From positions 310,001 to 374,000 of the forward strand of contig CAJXPB010000003.1 of NCBI GenBank assembly GCA_913057905.1: a stretch of 64,000 nucleotides of DNA, in the 5' to 3' direction. The DNA comes from an uncultured Pseudomonadota bacterium (GTDB lineage Bacteria; Myxococcota_A; Bradymonadia; Bradymonadales; Bradymonadaceae). Within the stretch, counting starts at the first letter, position 1. The number at the start of each line of letters is the position of its first letter. Both the position numbers and the translations under genes were made by a program. The notes under the pieces are model-generated. The model had not been told where the DNA came from. It was given only the letters and a program-made list of their open reading frames with translations, and searched no databases. Below, one piece after another: positions 51,893 through 61,802 of this stretch.

Positions 51893-53047
51893 TCACCCGC
51901 TCTCGAAGCCGCGCTTCTGTAGAATCCTCTTGATGCGCTCGCGGTTGTTGGCCAGGTCGTCGCGGGTCTTGATGGGCTGGAATCGAGCCTGGTCTCCCTC
52001 ACGTGGGACGCGCAGCACCTTTGTTTTCAGAAAATGCGACAACTCTCCGGCGAGCCGCTCGAATTGGATGGCGGTGCGGCCCTGAACGGTCTTTTCAACC
52101 AGGTACCAACCGAGGTCGAAGTCGCGCTGGAGCGCCTCGGCATCGAACATGAAGGTGTTGGTGTTGAAGACAGGGATGTCTTCCCAGTCAAACTCCTCGG
52201 GAAACCGGAAGGACTCGACGATCTCCAGCGAGCCGTCCACCCGTGCAGGCTTGCCGCCGGCGTCCTCGGGCGTCGCTTCCACCGCCTCCACCGTCATTTC
52301 CACATCCGACACGCTGCTCGCCTTGATGTGGCTGCCAATGACCAGCGGATCGAGCGTGGCCAGAAGGTTGTCCACATTCGACATCATCAGATACTCGCCG
52401 CCGCGCTCCAGAAAGTCCTCGAGCGGCCCGCGATTGAGCGCATCTGGCATGTCCCCGTGCCCCGGCGAATACAGCGACACCGTGCCATCGTCCCGCTGGA
52501 ACAACTCACCCTCCGGATTGAGCCGGATGGAGACATTCTGCAGAAACGGATGGATGCTGCTCGACGGGCAGCCAAAGTAATTGTTTTCCTCGATGTGCTG
52601 ACGCGAGGCTTCGTCCGTCGCGAAGCTGTTCATCAGCAGCACATCGACCTTGTCGCCATGACGGCACGCATCGCGCAGCTTCAGCTCTAGAAAGCTGTGG
52701 CCGTTGAATACATCGACGCAGCCCTTTACGACCTCGCCAAATCGGGTGGCCATGCCGCCATTCAGGACGACGACGCCCACTTTTCCTTCCTTCAACGCCT
52801 TGCGACCGAGTTGGATGCGGTGCCAGGCCTCGTCGCTGCTGCGGTCGGGAAGCCGTTCCGTATCGGAATCGCGCGGCGGTTCCACGTTGCCGTCTACAGC
52901 ATTGGAATCTCCGTCAATTTCACCGTTTCGGAAGCGACGCCACAACTCAAAGAACGCATCGGCGTCAAAATGATTCTCCTTGAGAATCTCCTGCGTCTCT
53001 GGCTCCAAGTCTTCGGCCAGATTCGGACGCTCTGCAATTTCGTTCAT
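51893..53047 (-). CDS. UDP-sugar (UTP-glucose-1-phosphate) pyrophosphorylase, UDPGP family
   Basis: A 384-aa enzyme of the eukaryote-type UDPGP family, not GalU. VVVLNGGMATRFGEVVKGCVDV near residue 95-116 is the nucleotide-binding loop with a G-G-x-x-T-R pattern. LLMNSFATDEASRQHI, PGHGDMPDALNRGPLEDFL, YLMMSNVDNLLATLDP and FNTNTFMF follow in family order. It would make UDP-glucose or a related UDP-sugar for the polysaccharide. It is somewhat shorter than the plant/animal enzyme. A fragment of its last 55 codons is repeated at 49917-50085. Confidence 0.87.
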   Translation of the reverse strand: MNEIAERPNLAEDLEPETQEILKENHFDADAFFELWRRFRNGEIDGDSNAVDGNVEPPRDSDTERLPDRSSDEAWHRIQLGRKALKEGKVGVVVLNGGMATRFGEVVKGCVDVFNGHSFLELKLRDACRHGDKVDVLLMNSFATDEASRQHIEENNYFGCPSSSIHPFLQNVSIRLNPEGELFQRDDGTVSLYSPGHGDMPDALNRGPLEDFLERGGEYLMMSNVDNLLATLDPLVIGSHIKASSVSDVEMTVEAVEATPEDAGGKPARVDGSLEIVESFRFPEEFDWEDIPVFNTNTFMFDAEALQRDFDLGWYLVEKTVQGRTAIQFERLAGELSHFLKTKVLRVPREGDQARFQPIKTRDDLANNRERIKRILQKRGFESG

Positions 53048-53173
53048 CAGGCTACCTAATTCGTTTGTTTAAATCCGCTCTACTCATACCCCTGATCGCA
53101 CGGGACGATAAGGGTCATGCGATCGAAATGCACGTCGGACGCGACCCAATTGAGTGAAATTTGGGTAACTGCT

Positions 53174-54349
53174 TTACTCAGCCGCTTTGTCCTCTTCGAT
53201 CAATCCGGAATCCGATTCCGGGGGTAGGTCCTCATTCTTCTTGACCGTCTTCCAGCGACGGATGAACGGAAGGCTCGACCCGTAGTGCCGGATCAGAAGG
53301 AACCCCGCCAAGCCTACCAAAAGGAACAGCAACGACGCTCTGTCATCGAGGGTCAGCGCAGAGAAGAATCCGAACACTGCGATCACCGTACTGAGACCAT
53401 ATAGGACCCAGACGGCCTTTGGATGCGAAAAGCCTACATCCAACAGAATATGATGAATGTGTTCCCGGTCGGCCCGGAACATCGCCTTCAGACTCTCGAT
53501 CGAAACTTCGTCAGAACGAGTCGCGTGTCCAACCATTCGCCGCCCCATCGCGTACAAGGTATCGATCAAGGGAACCGCGAGCATTTGCATCGGAAGAATC
53601 AGCGCCAGACTGGTAGAGCGCTTCAACGAAGTCACTACCGAAATACAGGCCAGCAGAAACCCCAATAGTAGGGAGCCGCTGTCGCCCAGAAATACCCGTG
53701 CCGGATGGCTATTGTACCTCAAAAATCCCAGGCATGCGCCCGCCAGCAAAGCAAGCGAAGCCATCGCCATGAACTCTTCATTCAAGAACGCGATGGCAAA
53801 GACGCCGAAGCAGGCGATGAAGGCAATCCCTCCTGCCAATCCATCGAGTCCATCGATGATGTTCAGCGCATTCGTCACCCCGACGATCCAGAACGCCGTC
53901 AGGGGATAGGCCCACCAACCGATATCGACAGTCCCCACAAATGGGATGCCGAGGCTCTGGATTTTCACACCACCGAGAAAGATGACCAATGCTGCGGCTG
54001 TCGACTCGACCCCTAGGCGTGTGACAACGCTGGCCCCACGATAATCGTCGAGAGCCCCCACCCCGAACACCATTGTTGCCGCTGCCGCGACCGACAGATA
54101 GAAGCCAGGGTCGCGCATAAAAGCTCTACGCAGCCGGGGCACCAAGAGGATCCCGCAAGCCACGATCAGGCTAATTGCCGCGAAAATTGCCATTCCCCCG
54201 GTGCGGGGAACGGGCGTATCGTGAACCTTGCGGTCACCCGGGGCATCTACGACCGACAACCGGCGACCCAAACGAATAAAGTACGGTGTGATCGCCGCAG
54301 TCAGCCCCCACCCCGTGACAAAGAGGGCCAGTGCGTACGTCGTATTCAC
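53174..54349 (-). CDS. WecA/MraY-type undecaprenyl-phosphate sugar-phosphotransferase
   Basis: A 391-aa membrane enzyme with about 11 helices. VPRTGGMAIFAAIS near residue 48 and GALDDYRGASVVTRLG near 98 are family motifs. NALNIIDGLDGLAGGIAFIA near 160 carries the catalytic D-G-L-D-G core. GDSGSLLLGF near 223 and EHIHHILLDVGFSHPKA near 300 complete the set. It transfers a sugar-1-phosphate (often GlcNAc-1-P) to undecaprenyl phosphate, starting repeat-unit assembly. An acidic tail closes the protein. It probably initiates the polymer exported by the Wzx/Wzc genes here. Confidence 0.9.
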   Translation of the reverse strand: MNTTYALALFVTGWGLTAAITPYFIRLGRRLSVVDAPGDRKVHDTPVPRTGGMAIFAAISLIVACGILLVPRLRRAFMRDPGFYLSVAAAATMVFGVGALDDYRGASVVTRLGVESTAAALVIFLGGVKIQSLGIPFVGTVDIGWWAYPLTAFWIVGVTNALNIIDGLDGLAGGIAFIACFGVFAIAFLNEEFMAMASLALLAGACLGFLRYNSHPARVFLGDSGSLLLGFLLACISVVTSLKRSTSLALILPMQMLAVPLIDTLYAMGRRMVGHATRSDEVSIESLKAMFRADREHIHHILLDVGFSHPKAVWVLYGLSTVIAVFGFFSALTLDDRASLLFLLVGLAGFLLIRHYGSSLPFIRRWKTVKKNEDLPPESDSGLIEEDKAAE

Positions 54350-54392
54350 ATTCGATCCCGATCAGTATCCGCCAGTGGAGATTGCAGAAAGT

Positions 54393-55364
54393 CTATTGGT
54401 GCAATGCAGTCGTATCGTACTGTGAAAACAGATTATCGAAATAGTCGATAGTCTGCCGCAGTCCGTCGCGCAAAGAGGTGGCTGGGGACCAATCATCGAG
54501 TTCCTTACGAGCCAAGGAGCAATCCGGCCTCCTACGTTGCGGGTCGTCCTCAGGAAGTTCCTCGAAAACGATCTCCGAAGAAGACCCGGTCAGCTCCAAA
54601 ATGACTTCGGCCAGTTCGAGAATCGTCGTTTCCCGTTCGTTGCCGAGGTTGAGTGGCCCGGTAAAACCATCCCGGCTCTCCATGAGCCGCAAGAGTCCAT
54701 CGACCATATCGTCCACAAAACAAAAGGATCGGGTCTGCTCCCCGTCGCCGTAGACAGTGATCGGCTCACCCAATAGAGCCTGTCCCACGAAATTGCTCAC
54801 GACTCGCCCATCTTCGGCGTGCATCCTCGGCCCATAGGTGTTGAAGATTCGCGCAACCTTAATCTCAAGGTTGTGCTGGCGGTGGTAATCGAAAAACAGG
54901 GTCTCAGCGCACCGCTTGCCTTCATCGTAGCATGATCGAGGGCCTATCGGATTGACATTTCCAGCGTATTCTTCGGTTTGCGGATGCACTTCGGGATCCC
55001 CGTACACCTCTGAGGTAGATGCCTGAAGTATCGGTGCATCCAATCGTTTCGCGAGCCCGAGCATATTGATGGAACCGTGGACGTTGGTCTTTGTAGTCTG
55101 GACCGGATCGCTTTGGTAATGAACCGGGCTGGCAGGACTGGCCAAATTGAAGATCCCATCGGCTTCGACGTACAACGGAAAAGTGATGTCGTGGCGTATG
55201 AGCTCGAAAAAGGGCTCGTTTACCAGGTGGGCTACGTTTCGTTTCGTCCCCGTAAAGAAATTATCCACGCAGAGGACATCCTTACCCTTCGCCAAGAGCC
55301 GTTCGCACAGGTGCGATCCAATGAAGCCCGCACCTCCGGTTACGACGACTGTCTCTCGATACAC
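54393..55364 (-). CDS. NAD-dependent UDP-glucuronate decarboxylase family epimerase
   Basis: A 323-aa extended [22 protein letters not shown] opens the Rossmann fold. [18 protein letters not shown] near 75-95 and [15 protein letters not shown] are typical of UDP-glucuronate decarboxylase (UXS). The catalytic YDEGKR near 147 matches UXS (YxxxK). It should make UDP-xylose from UDP-glucuronate. It lies 44 bp downstream of the Wzc gene and upstream of the WecA-like gene, so all three are likely co-transcribed. Other 4,6-modifying epimerases are possible alternatives. Confidence 0.9.
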   Translation of the reverse strand: MYRETVVVTGGAGFIGSHLCERLLAKGKDVLCVDNFFTGTKRNVAHLVNEPFFELIRHDITFPLYVEADGIFNLASPASPVHYQSDPVQTTKTNVHGSINMLGLAKRLDAPILQASTSEVYGDPEVHPQTEEYAGNVNPIGPRSCYDEGKRCAETLFFDYHRQHNLEIKVARIFNTYGPRMHAEDGRVVSNFVGQALLGEPITVYGDGEQTRSFCFVDDMVDGLLRLMESRDGFTGPLNLGNERETTILELAEVILELTGSSSEIVFEELPEDDPQRRRPDCSLARKELDDWSPATSLRDGLRQTIDYFDNLFSQYDTTALHQ

Positions 55365-55407
55365 GTCTGCAGCTCCTCAGTGTGTGAAGCAAATAATCAG
55401 GCCGCGC

Positions 55408-57642
55408 TCACCCGGCCAAGCTCGTCGGTGACTCCCTATCATCCTCATCCTCGCCGTAGTAAGAATAATCACCATACGACGAGTACCCGTAGTAGGCCCG
55501 CTCATCGACAGAGACCTTGTTGAAGACGAAGCCCAAGAAGGGCGCTCCGACCCCTTCGAGTTGTTCGACCGACCGTTCGAGCACTTCTCGGCGCGTCTTT
55601 CCGGCTTCCAGGACCAACAGGACACCTTCGGCAATCTGGCTGAGTACAAGTGAGTCCGACACCGCAGCCAGCGGTGGCGAGTCAAAGATCACCCGGTCGT
55701 ATTTCTTCCCGAGAACGTCGACCACCTCTTCGAAGCGGCTGGAGTGAATTAACTCCGAGGGGTTCGGTGGGACCTCCCCGCTGGGGAGGACATCGAGGCG
55801 TTCGACCACCGTGTTCTGAACAAATTCGAGCGGCGAGCGGTCGCTCGTCACAGCCGTGGTCACACCCAGATCATTTTCCAATCCAAACGCCTTGTGCAAG
55901 CGGGGACGGCGCATATCTGTCCCAACAAGTAGGGTCTCCAATCCAGACTGTGCACTGGCGATCCCGAGGTTTGTGGTAACCGTCGTCTTCCCTTCTTTTG
56001 GACTTGAACTGGTGACCAACAGCTTTCGTGCGGGCTCGTCTGGCGACATGAACGTCAAATTCGTCCGAAGCCGCTTCATGCCTTCTGAAAAGGAGCTTTT
56101 CGGTGCCAAATGGGTGATCAAATCTGCGGGAGAATCACCGAGTTGGTCCAATCCTTCCAGGACGTTTTTCTTGAGAACCGGAAGGTCAGCCAGCACCGGG
56201 CGGCTCGCAATTTCCTCGACATCGCTGTGGGATTTGACCGTCGTATCGAGACTCTCCAGTACCAGCACGGTTCCGGTCCCGAGTCCGAGCCCCATGAACA
56301 AGGCGATCGCCAAGTTGAAGGTCAATGATGGGCTAAAGGGAGTCTCGGGAACCGTGGCACGCTCGAGGATTTCGATATTATCTGCGTTGAAGCTCGAATT
56401 GATATTCAGTTCGGACGCACGTTTGAGAACGGTGTCATAGAGTTCCTTGAGATTTTCCTTCCGATTCGTGAGCTGATTGTACTGTTGTCCGAGTTTGTCC
56501 AACTCAAACAGCTCAGATCGAATGGAATCCAGATCTTGCCGGTAGTTTTGACGCTTCTTTTGAAGCAGAGACACTCGGTTCTGAACCGACTGTTGAATCC
56601 GACTAATGTGCTCCTCGATATTGTCCCGAACCGTCTCTAGCTCGGCAGACACCGCCTGCACTTCGGGGTGCCGGTCGAGGTATTTGGCCTTGAGCTGTGA
56701 AAGTTTCGACTCAAGTTCTGATTCCCGCCGCAGTGCTGTTTTCAAACTCTCATTTTCAACCAGGCTTGCGATAGCCCGTCGATCCTGATCAGACTCTTGC
56801 ATCTGTCGCAACTGACTCAATAGCGCTCGCTGACTCGAGAGCTCATTGCGAACCTCGACCAGTTTCTCGTTGACACTCTGCTTTCGACTACCGATCGAGC
56901 TTTGCTGTTTCTCATAAGACATCGAGAGGATGTTGTTCTTCCGTTTGAACTCTTGGAGCTTCGCCTGAGCCTTTTCGAGTTCCTTGCGCTTGGAAGCGAC
57001 GTATTCGTCAAACCAGCTCGAAATGCGGTTCAGTCCCCCGGACTGGTACTCGTCGGTATAGCTGATGTACGCCTCAGCGGTCGCATTCGCGATCGTCGAA
57101 GCAAGCTCCGGGTCTCCAGATTCCGCTCGTACCACCGCGACACGACTGTTACGTTCAAGACGGACGGAAGTCAGCCCTAGAACCTTCCCGATGGCCATAT
57201 CGAGCCGCGTCTTACGAGGGATCGTCTCGCCGGATTCTCGCGTTCTGGGCACGAAGCCCTCGCGCTCGAGCAAACCGACCTGCCGTACCACTCGCTCTCC
57301 AAACCAGCGTGCGTCAAATACCTGTTTTTGAGTATTCCAGAATTGGTCAAATTCCCATCGGCCACCTGGATCGAGCATTTTCACTTGTTCGATACTCTGC
57401 CCAAATATGTTCCCTTGAGGTTTGTGATAGATAATCTTGCTCTTGGCCTGGAACCGTTCGTCCTGATTCCGGGTCCACAGGAATCCTGCGACCATGGCGA
57501 GACAGACGGCAATCGCAACAACCCACCAGTAGCGACGCAAAAGATCCCAATAAAAGAGGATCAGGTCTCCGAGATTGTCGGCGTCATCATTTCTCGCCGG
57601 CGGGCGGCCCTCGGGCTGGGCGAAGTCGAGATTCTCGGCCAT
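55408..57642 (-). CDS. Polysaccharide co-polymerase / tyrosine autokinase (Wzc type)
   Basis: A 744-aa inner-membrane protein. It has an N-terminal Wzz domain with helices near 31-50 and 435-460. Between them lies a long periplasmic coiled coil (about 200-400, Gln/Lys/Glu-rich). The cytoplasmic BY-kinase domain has Walker A TSSSPKEGKTTVTTNL near 525, Walker A' VGTDMRRPRLHKAF near 560, and IFDSPPLAAVSDSL. The C-terminal tail is a Tyr cluster (AYYGYSSYGDYSYYGED) for autophosphorylation. It controls polymer length and export. Divergent from the ligase-like gene across a 108-bp spacer. Confidence 0.93.
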   Translation of the reverse strand: MAENLDFAQPEGRPPARNDDADNLGDLILFYWDLLRRYWWVVAIAVCLAMVAGFLWTRNQDERFQAKSKIIYHKPQGNIFGQSIEQVKMLDPGGRWEFDQFWNTQKQVFDARWFGERVVRQVGLLEREGFVPRTRESGETIPRKTRLDMAIGKVLGLTSVRLERNSRVAVVRAESGDPELASTIANATAEAYISYTDEYQSGGLNRISSWFDEYVASKRKELEKAQAKLQEFKRKNNILSMSYEKQQSSIGSRKQSVNEKLVEVRNELSSQRALLSQLRQMQESDQDRRAIASLVENESLKTALRRESELESKLSQLKAKYLDRHPEVQAVSAELETVRDNIEEHISRIQQSVQNRVSLLQKKRQNYRQDLDSIRSELFELDKLGQQYNQLTNRKENLKELYDTVLKRASELNINSSFNADNIEILERATVPETPFSPSLTFNLAIALFMGLGLGTGTVLVLESLDTTVKSHSDVEEIASRPVLADLPVLKKNVLEGLDQLGDSPADLITHLAPKSSFSEGMKRLRTNLTFMSPDEPARKLLVTSSSPKEGKTTVTTNLGIASAQSGLETLLVGTDMRRPRLHKAFGLENDLGVTTAVTSDRSPLEFVQNTVVERLDVLPSGEVPPNPSELIHSSRFEEVVDVLGKKYDRVIFDSPPLAAVSDSLVLSQIAEGVLLVLEAGKTRREVLERSVEQLEGVGAPFLGFVFNKVSVDERAYYGYSSYGDYSYYGEDEDDRESPTSLAG

Positions 57643-57750
57643 AACTGCACGTGAAGATTGGAGCGCTCAATTAGTAAAGGCGCCACAAGGGTGGTAGTCT
57701 TTGCGGCGAAGTCGTCTCAATCACCATACAACGAAACAGTGTCCTAAAAG
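57643..57750. promoter_or_regulatory. Divergent promoter region between Wzc and ligase genes
   Basis: The 108-bp spacer must hold promoters for both directions. It is AT-richer than the flanking genes, with no single outstanding hexamer pair. Confidence 0.4.
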
Positions 57751-60291
57751 GTGGTAGAGAAACCGTTCGGCGAAGTCAACAAACCGACGCCACGCCTACT
57801 CGCTTCAGGCCTGACAATTCTATTGACTGGCCTCGCCGTGAGTGTTGGGGGTGTTCATACGCGTACGGCCATCGTAGGTCTCGCCGGTGCGGTGCTTCTG
57901 ACCTGGCTCACGTCCATCGGTACGGACGGAGCGACCGTTCGCATTCCTCTTCCTCTCTTTGGGTTTCTGGCATTCGCGGTCGTCTGCGCCGTCCAAATCG
58001 TTCCGATTCCAGGCTTCCTACACGGAACTCTCAGTCCATATCTCAGTGATGCGGTGACAAAAGGGAGCGTCGTACTCCTCGGGGAAGCACATCCCACTCA
58101 CGGTTTGCGATTCCTATCGGCCGATCCTGCCAACACTGCAGACCGAGCCATTCGATGGCTTCTGTTGTTCACAACCGGGGTCGCTGCGAGTCAACTCGTA
58201 CAAAGAAAGAGAGGGTGGAAACTGAGCCTCTGGAGTGTCGCAGCGACTACTGCCTTCGTCCTCGGAATTGGTACGCTGCAGGTTATCGCCGGCAGTGAAC
58301 AAATCGCGTTTTTCTATCGGCCGGACGCTGGAATCAGTTCACTGACCACCTTCGTGAGCACAAATCATGCCGCGACCCTGTATGGGATCGGTGGGTTCGC
58401 CGCCACTGCGCTGTGGCTGCGAACCCAAAGTCCCCTATCGGCGGAGTCCTTGGGCTCAGCCGTCCTGGCAATTGCTTTTTTCGGACTTGCGATTTGGTAC
58501 GAGAGTTACGGCGTAATCATCGCGCTGGGAGGCTCTCTGTGCATCCTCTTGACCCTGAAGGCTGACGGACTGGAGTTCCGGGGCCAATCCATACGTCTCG
58601 GAGGCTCTGCGTCGAGGATCATCGTCCTCTTTACCACCTTGTTAGCTCTAGCAACCCTGACTGTCACTCTGGCAACTGGGACTTTCTCTCCGAAGCTCTC
58701 TGATACATCGGCCACCGTCCGTGCGGAGCTGATTCGGTCGGCCCTCGATGCATCCGTCATCTCGCCGTGGGTAGGCCATGGAGCAGGCGCAACCGAATAC
58801 GTACTACCGCCCTTTGTTGATTGGAGTATCGTACCGGCTGCAACGATTCCCACCATCGAAAACGAGCCTGCAGAGTGGCTCCTTGAGTTCGGCATCCCGA
58901 CCGCCACTCTCGGCGTGCTGCTTCTTGCGAGCGGGTTCATGATCTTCGCCCGCAGGATTCGGCAATCGTCACGGATCCGTTACAGAATAGGATTTTCTCT
59001 GGCCACCTTCATGGCTGTCATATCGCTCTTCCATTTTCCCTTCTTTGCCCTCGGCATTGCAGCTCCAGCGACCGCATTATTGACGGCCGCCCTGGCGACG
59101 GAACCTCCACGTTCGGACTCCGAAAGTTCGACGAATCTCGTCGTAGAAGTCGGACGGCCTCACAGTGTCTTGCTACTAGTATTCGTCACTTTTGCTGGGG
59201 CAGCATGCGCAATCTCATCCGGTCATTTGAAGGCTGAGCTGCCTCCTGTCGACTCCACGTGGGAAGACGCTCAACCACAGTTTGACTCCCTGCTTCCGCG
59301 ACGAGCTACGGACGGCGACCTCTTTCTCCGGGCTGCTTCAATCAAGATGCGGAATGGGCACACAGGGAGCGCTCTGCAAGCAGTGGACAGGGCTTACAAA
59401 TTGGAGCCGAAGTCGACGACTGCCGCCTTCCGCGCAGCGACCTATGCTCGGGCTGACGAGAAGGAATCAGCCGTAGAGATGTTCGACTCCATCTTTTCCG
59501 GCCGTTTTCTCGACGTACCAAGCAGGATTGTTGACGCGTACGTCGTCCCATCGATGGAGACACCCCAAGCCGTGGCCGCATCGATGAAGTCCGCTTCGCT
59601 CGCCTACTGGAAGCGAGGTCACGCCGCGATACAGGCAACCAAGGGTCCTGCGGCAGCAGTCGAGTTCGCCATCGAAGCCCAGGGGCATTTCGAGGGCAGA
59701 TTCTGGCCCTACCGAGCCATCATTGAAGGGTACCTGGACCTTGAACAGACGAAGCTGGCTGAATTCTGGGCGCGCAATATGTTGGAGAATGAATCACTAT
59801 CTGGAGCCCCCGCCTACGGCCTCCTTGCCCGCGCATTGGATGCCCAGGGGCGCAGAGGAGACGCTCTTCGTGTCGCAGCCGACGGATTGCATCAGTCGGG
59901 TTCCAAAACACGGACTTCCCGCTTCTTCCTCTCACGCCTTCCACCTGATCCCCGAGGATTTGAGACCTCCCTGGTTCAAGCCGTCGACATCGCCAGCTCT
60001 GAGGTCTGCTCACAGCGTGCGAAGTACGAGTGGGCGGGACGGCTCTGCCTGCTGGGCCGAGCATGGAGTGATGAATGGCACGACGAGATAGCACCGGCCC
60101 GACACCATTACGCGGAACTTGAGCGGCGTTTTCGCGAGCCCGGTCCCCTGGCAAGATTCTACAGACGTCACGGGCGTTGTAGAGCCCTGAAATCCCTCAC
60201 CATCCGCTGGCGGATCCGTCTCGGCGAAGCGTCCGAGCAAGTGGCCCGATTGGAGCGTTGGTCGGACGGTTGTCGGCAGACGCCTGACTGA
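57751..60291 (+). CDS. O-antigen ligase/polymerase-like membrane protein with TPR-type C terminus
   Basis: An 846-aa protein starting at GTG. The N-terminal 460 aa hold about 10-12 membrane helices with a loop near 330-355 (GHGAGATEYVLPPFVDW, then TIENEPAEWLLEFG) in the style of the Wzy_C/O-antigen ligase domain. The remainder (about 500-800) is soluble and helical. It reads like tetratricopeptide repeats: ALQAVDRAYKLEPKSTTAAF, RAATYARADEKESAVEMF, ARALDAQGRRGDALRVA. The TPR part could hold the polymer machinery together. Polymerase (Wzy) or ligase (WaaL) roles cannot be separated by sequence. Confidence 0.8.
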   Translation: MVEKPFGEVNKPTPRLLASGLTILLTGLAVSVGGVHTRTAIVGLAGAVLLTWLTSIGTDGATVRIPLPLFGFLAFAVVCAVQIVPIPGFLHGTLSPYLSDAVTKGSVVLLGEAHPTHGLRFLSADPANTADRAIRWLLLFTTGVAASQLVQRKRGWKLSLWSVAATTAFVLGIGTLQVIAGSEQIAFFYRPDAGISSLTTFVSTNHAATLYGIGGFAATALWLRTQSPLSAESLGSAVLAIAFFGLAIWYESYGVIIALGGSLCILLTLKADGLEFRGQSIRLGGSASRIIVLFTTLLALATLTVTLATGTFSPKLSDTSATVRAELIRSALDASVISPWVGHGAGATEYVLPPFVDWSIVPAATIPTIENEPAEWLLEFGIPTATLGVLLLASGFMIFARRIRQSSRIRYRIGFSLATFMAVISLFHFPFFALGIAAPATALLTAALATEPPRSDSESSTNLVVEVGRPHSVLLLVFVTFAGAACAISSGHLKAELPPVDSTWEDAQPQFDSLLPRRATDGDLFLRAASIKMRNGHTGSALQAVDRAYKLEPKSTTAAFRAATYARADEKESAVEMFDSIFSGRFLDVPSRIVDAYVVPSMETPQAVAASMKSASLAYWKRGHAAIQATKGPAAAVEFAIEAQGHFEGRFWPYRAIIEGYLDLEQTKLAEFWARNMLENESLSGAPAYGLLARALDAQGRRGDALRVAADGLHQSGSKTRTSRFFLSRLPPDPRGFETSLVQAVDIASSEVCSQRAKYEWAGRLCLLGRAWSDEWHDEIAPARHHYAELERRFREPGPLARFYRRHGRCRALKSLTIRWRIRLGEASEQVARLERWSDGCRQTPD

Positions 60292-60384
60292 CTATAAGGT
60301 CAACCAACCGGATCTGGTGATATTGTTGCCATGTAAACCTTGGGGATCACCCCCATCGTTTCGTTTTAGACTTCGGAGACTCTC

Positions 60385-61260
60385 ATGAAAGGCATCCTTT
60401 TGGCCGGGGGTTCCGGCACTCGACTGCATCCTGCCACGGAGGCGGTGAGCAAGCAGTTACTGCCGATCTTCGACAAGCCCATGGTCTACTATCCCTTGTC
60501 CGTGCTGATGCTTGCCGGGATCAGAGAGGTTCTGGTCATTTCGACCCCCGCGGACCTACCTCGCTTTAAGCGATTACTGGGAGATGGGACCCCATGGGGT
60601 ATGAATATCTCCTACAGTGTCCAAAAGGAACCCAAGGGCATCGCCCAGGCGTTCACGATCGGTGAAGACTTCATTGGTGATGAACCAGTGAGCCTGATTC
60701 TCGGCGACAACATCTTTCATGGCGGGGGTTTTCGCGACCGAGTTCAAAAGGCCGCTGAACTCAAAACGGGGGCACGCGTTTTCGCGTATCGCGTCCGTGA
60801 ACCCGAACGGTATGGCGTGGTCGATCTCGATGACGACAATCGCGTTCTGTCCATCGAGGAGAAACCCGAGAATCCCGCCTCCAACTATGCCGTAACCGGG
60901 CTGTACTTCTATGACCCGCGGGTCGTCGAGATTGCCAAGTCCATCAAACCTTCGGACCGGGGAGAACTCGAGATCACGGACGTCAATCGACACTATTTGG
61001 AGACCGGTGAGCTCGAAGCCGAACTGATAGGCCGGGGCACAGCCTGGCTCGACACGGGAACTCCCGACGCACTTTTGAAGGCTTCGCACTACGTACAAAC
61101 CATCGAAGAGCGTGAGGGATTCAAGATCGCCTGCCCCGAAGAGGTTGCGTGGCGCAACGGCTGGATTGAAGACAGCGACTTGGCGAGATTGGCAGCGGAT
61201 TGCCCCAGCGACCAATACGCCCAGTATTTGCGAGTGCTGCTAGAGAAGGAGGGACGGTGA
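60385..61260 (+). CDS. rfbA: Glucose-1-phosphate thymidylyltransferase
   Basis: A 291-aa enzyme that makes dTDP-glucose, the first step of dTDP-rhamnose synthesis. It begins [18 protein letters not shown] with the nucleotide loop. [33 protein letters not shown] near 112, and [18 protein letters not shown] near 146 are all family hallmarks. [14 protein letters not shown] near 215 completes the fold. The length matches RmlA. The stop overlaps the rfbC GTG start (GTGA). rfbB (4,6-dehydratase) is not in the window and may follow downstream. Confidence 0.97.
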   Translation: MKGILLAGGSGTRLHPATEAVSKQLLPIFDKPMVYYPLSVLMLAGIREVLVISTPADLPRFKRLLGDGTPWGMNISYSVQKEPKGIAQAFTIGEDFIGDEPVSLILGDNIFHGGGFRDRVQKAAELKTGARVFAYRVREPERYGVVDLDDDNRVLSIEEKPENPASNYAVTGLYFYDPRVVEIAKSIKPSDRGELEITDVNRHYLETGELEAELIGRGTAWLDTGTPDALLKASHYVQTIEEREGFKIACPEEVAWRNGWIEDSDLARLAADCPSDQYAQYLRVLLEKEGR

Positions 61261-61802
61261 GGGTTAAAACTACTTCAATTGCCGGGGTGAAGGTCATCGA
61301 GCCCGACATCTACCGTGATTCACGCGGCTATTTCATCGAGACATGGAAAGAGCCCACCTACGCCAAAGAGGTCTTTGAGACCGACTTCTGCCAGGACAAC
61401 CTGTCCTACTCGAAACAGGACGTGTTACGCGGGTTGCATTATCAGTGTCCAAACGCACAAGCGAAACTGGTAACCGTTCTGTCGGGAGAAGTCTGGGACG
61501 TCGCTGTCGACCTTCGGCAGGATGAGCCTACCTTTGGTGATTGGACATCCGTGACTCTCTCCGGCGAGAACCACCGTCAGCTCTTCTTGCCGCCCTGGTG
61601 CGCCCACGGGTTCGTGGTCACTGGCGACCATGCTCGGTTCCACTACAAGTGTTCGAACCTCTACTCGCCCGAAGACGAACGTTCCATCACCTGGGATGAC
61701 CCTACTCTGGGGATCGACTGGCCCGTAGAGGATCCGATTCTCTCTGAGAGCGACACGTCAGCTCCCGAGCTCCAGTCTATCCCGTCCGAACATCTGTTTT
61801 GA
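61257..61802 (+). CDS. rfbC: dTDP-4-dehydrorhamnose 3,5-epimerase
   Basis: A 181-aa cupin enzyme that epimerises C3 and C5 of dTDP-4-keto-6-deoxyglucose. The features seen are [19 protein letters not shown] at the start, [18 protein letters not shown] near 48 (catalytic His in LHYQ), [13 protein letters not shown] near 84 and [12 protein letters not shown] near 109. [20 protein letters not shown] closes it. The GTG start overlapping rfbA is chosen, and a frame opening at 61200 lies inside rfbA. It is translationally coupled on both sides. Confidence 0.96.
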   Translation: MRVKTTSIAGVKVIEPDIYRDSRGYFIETWKEPTYAKEVFETDFCQDNLSYSKQDVLRGLHYQCPNAQAKLVTVLSGEVWDVAVDLRQDEPTFGDWTSVTLSGENHRQLFLPPWCAHGFVVTGDHARFHYKCSNLYSPEDERSITWDDPTLGIDWPVEDPILSESDTSAPELQSIPSEHLF

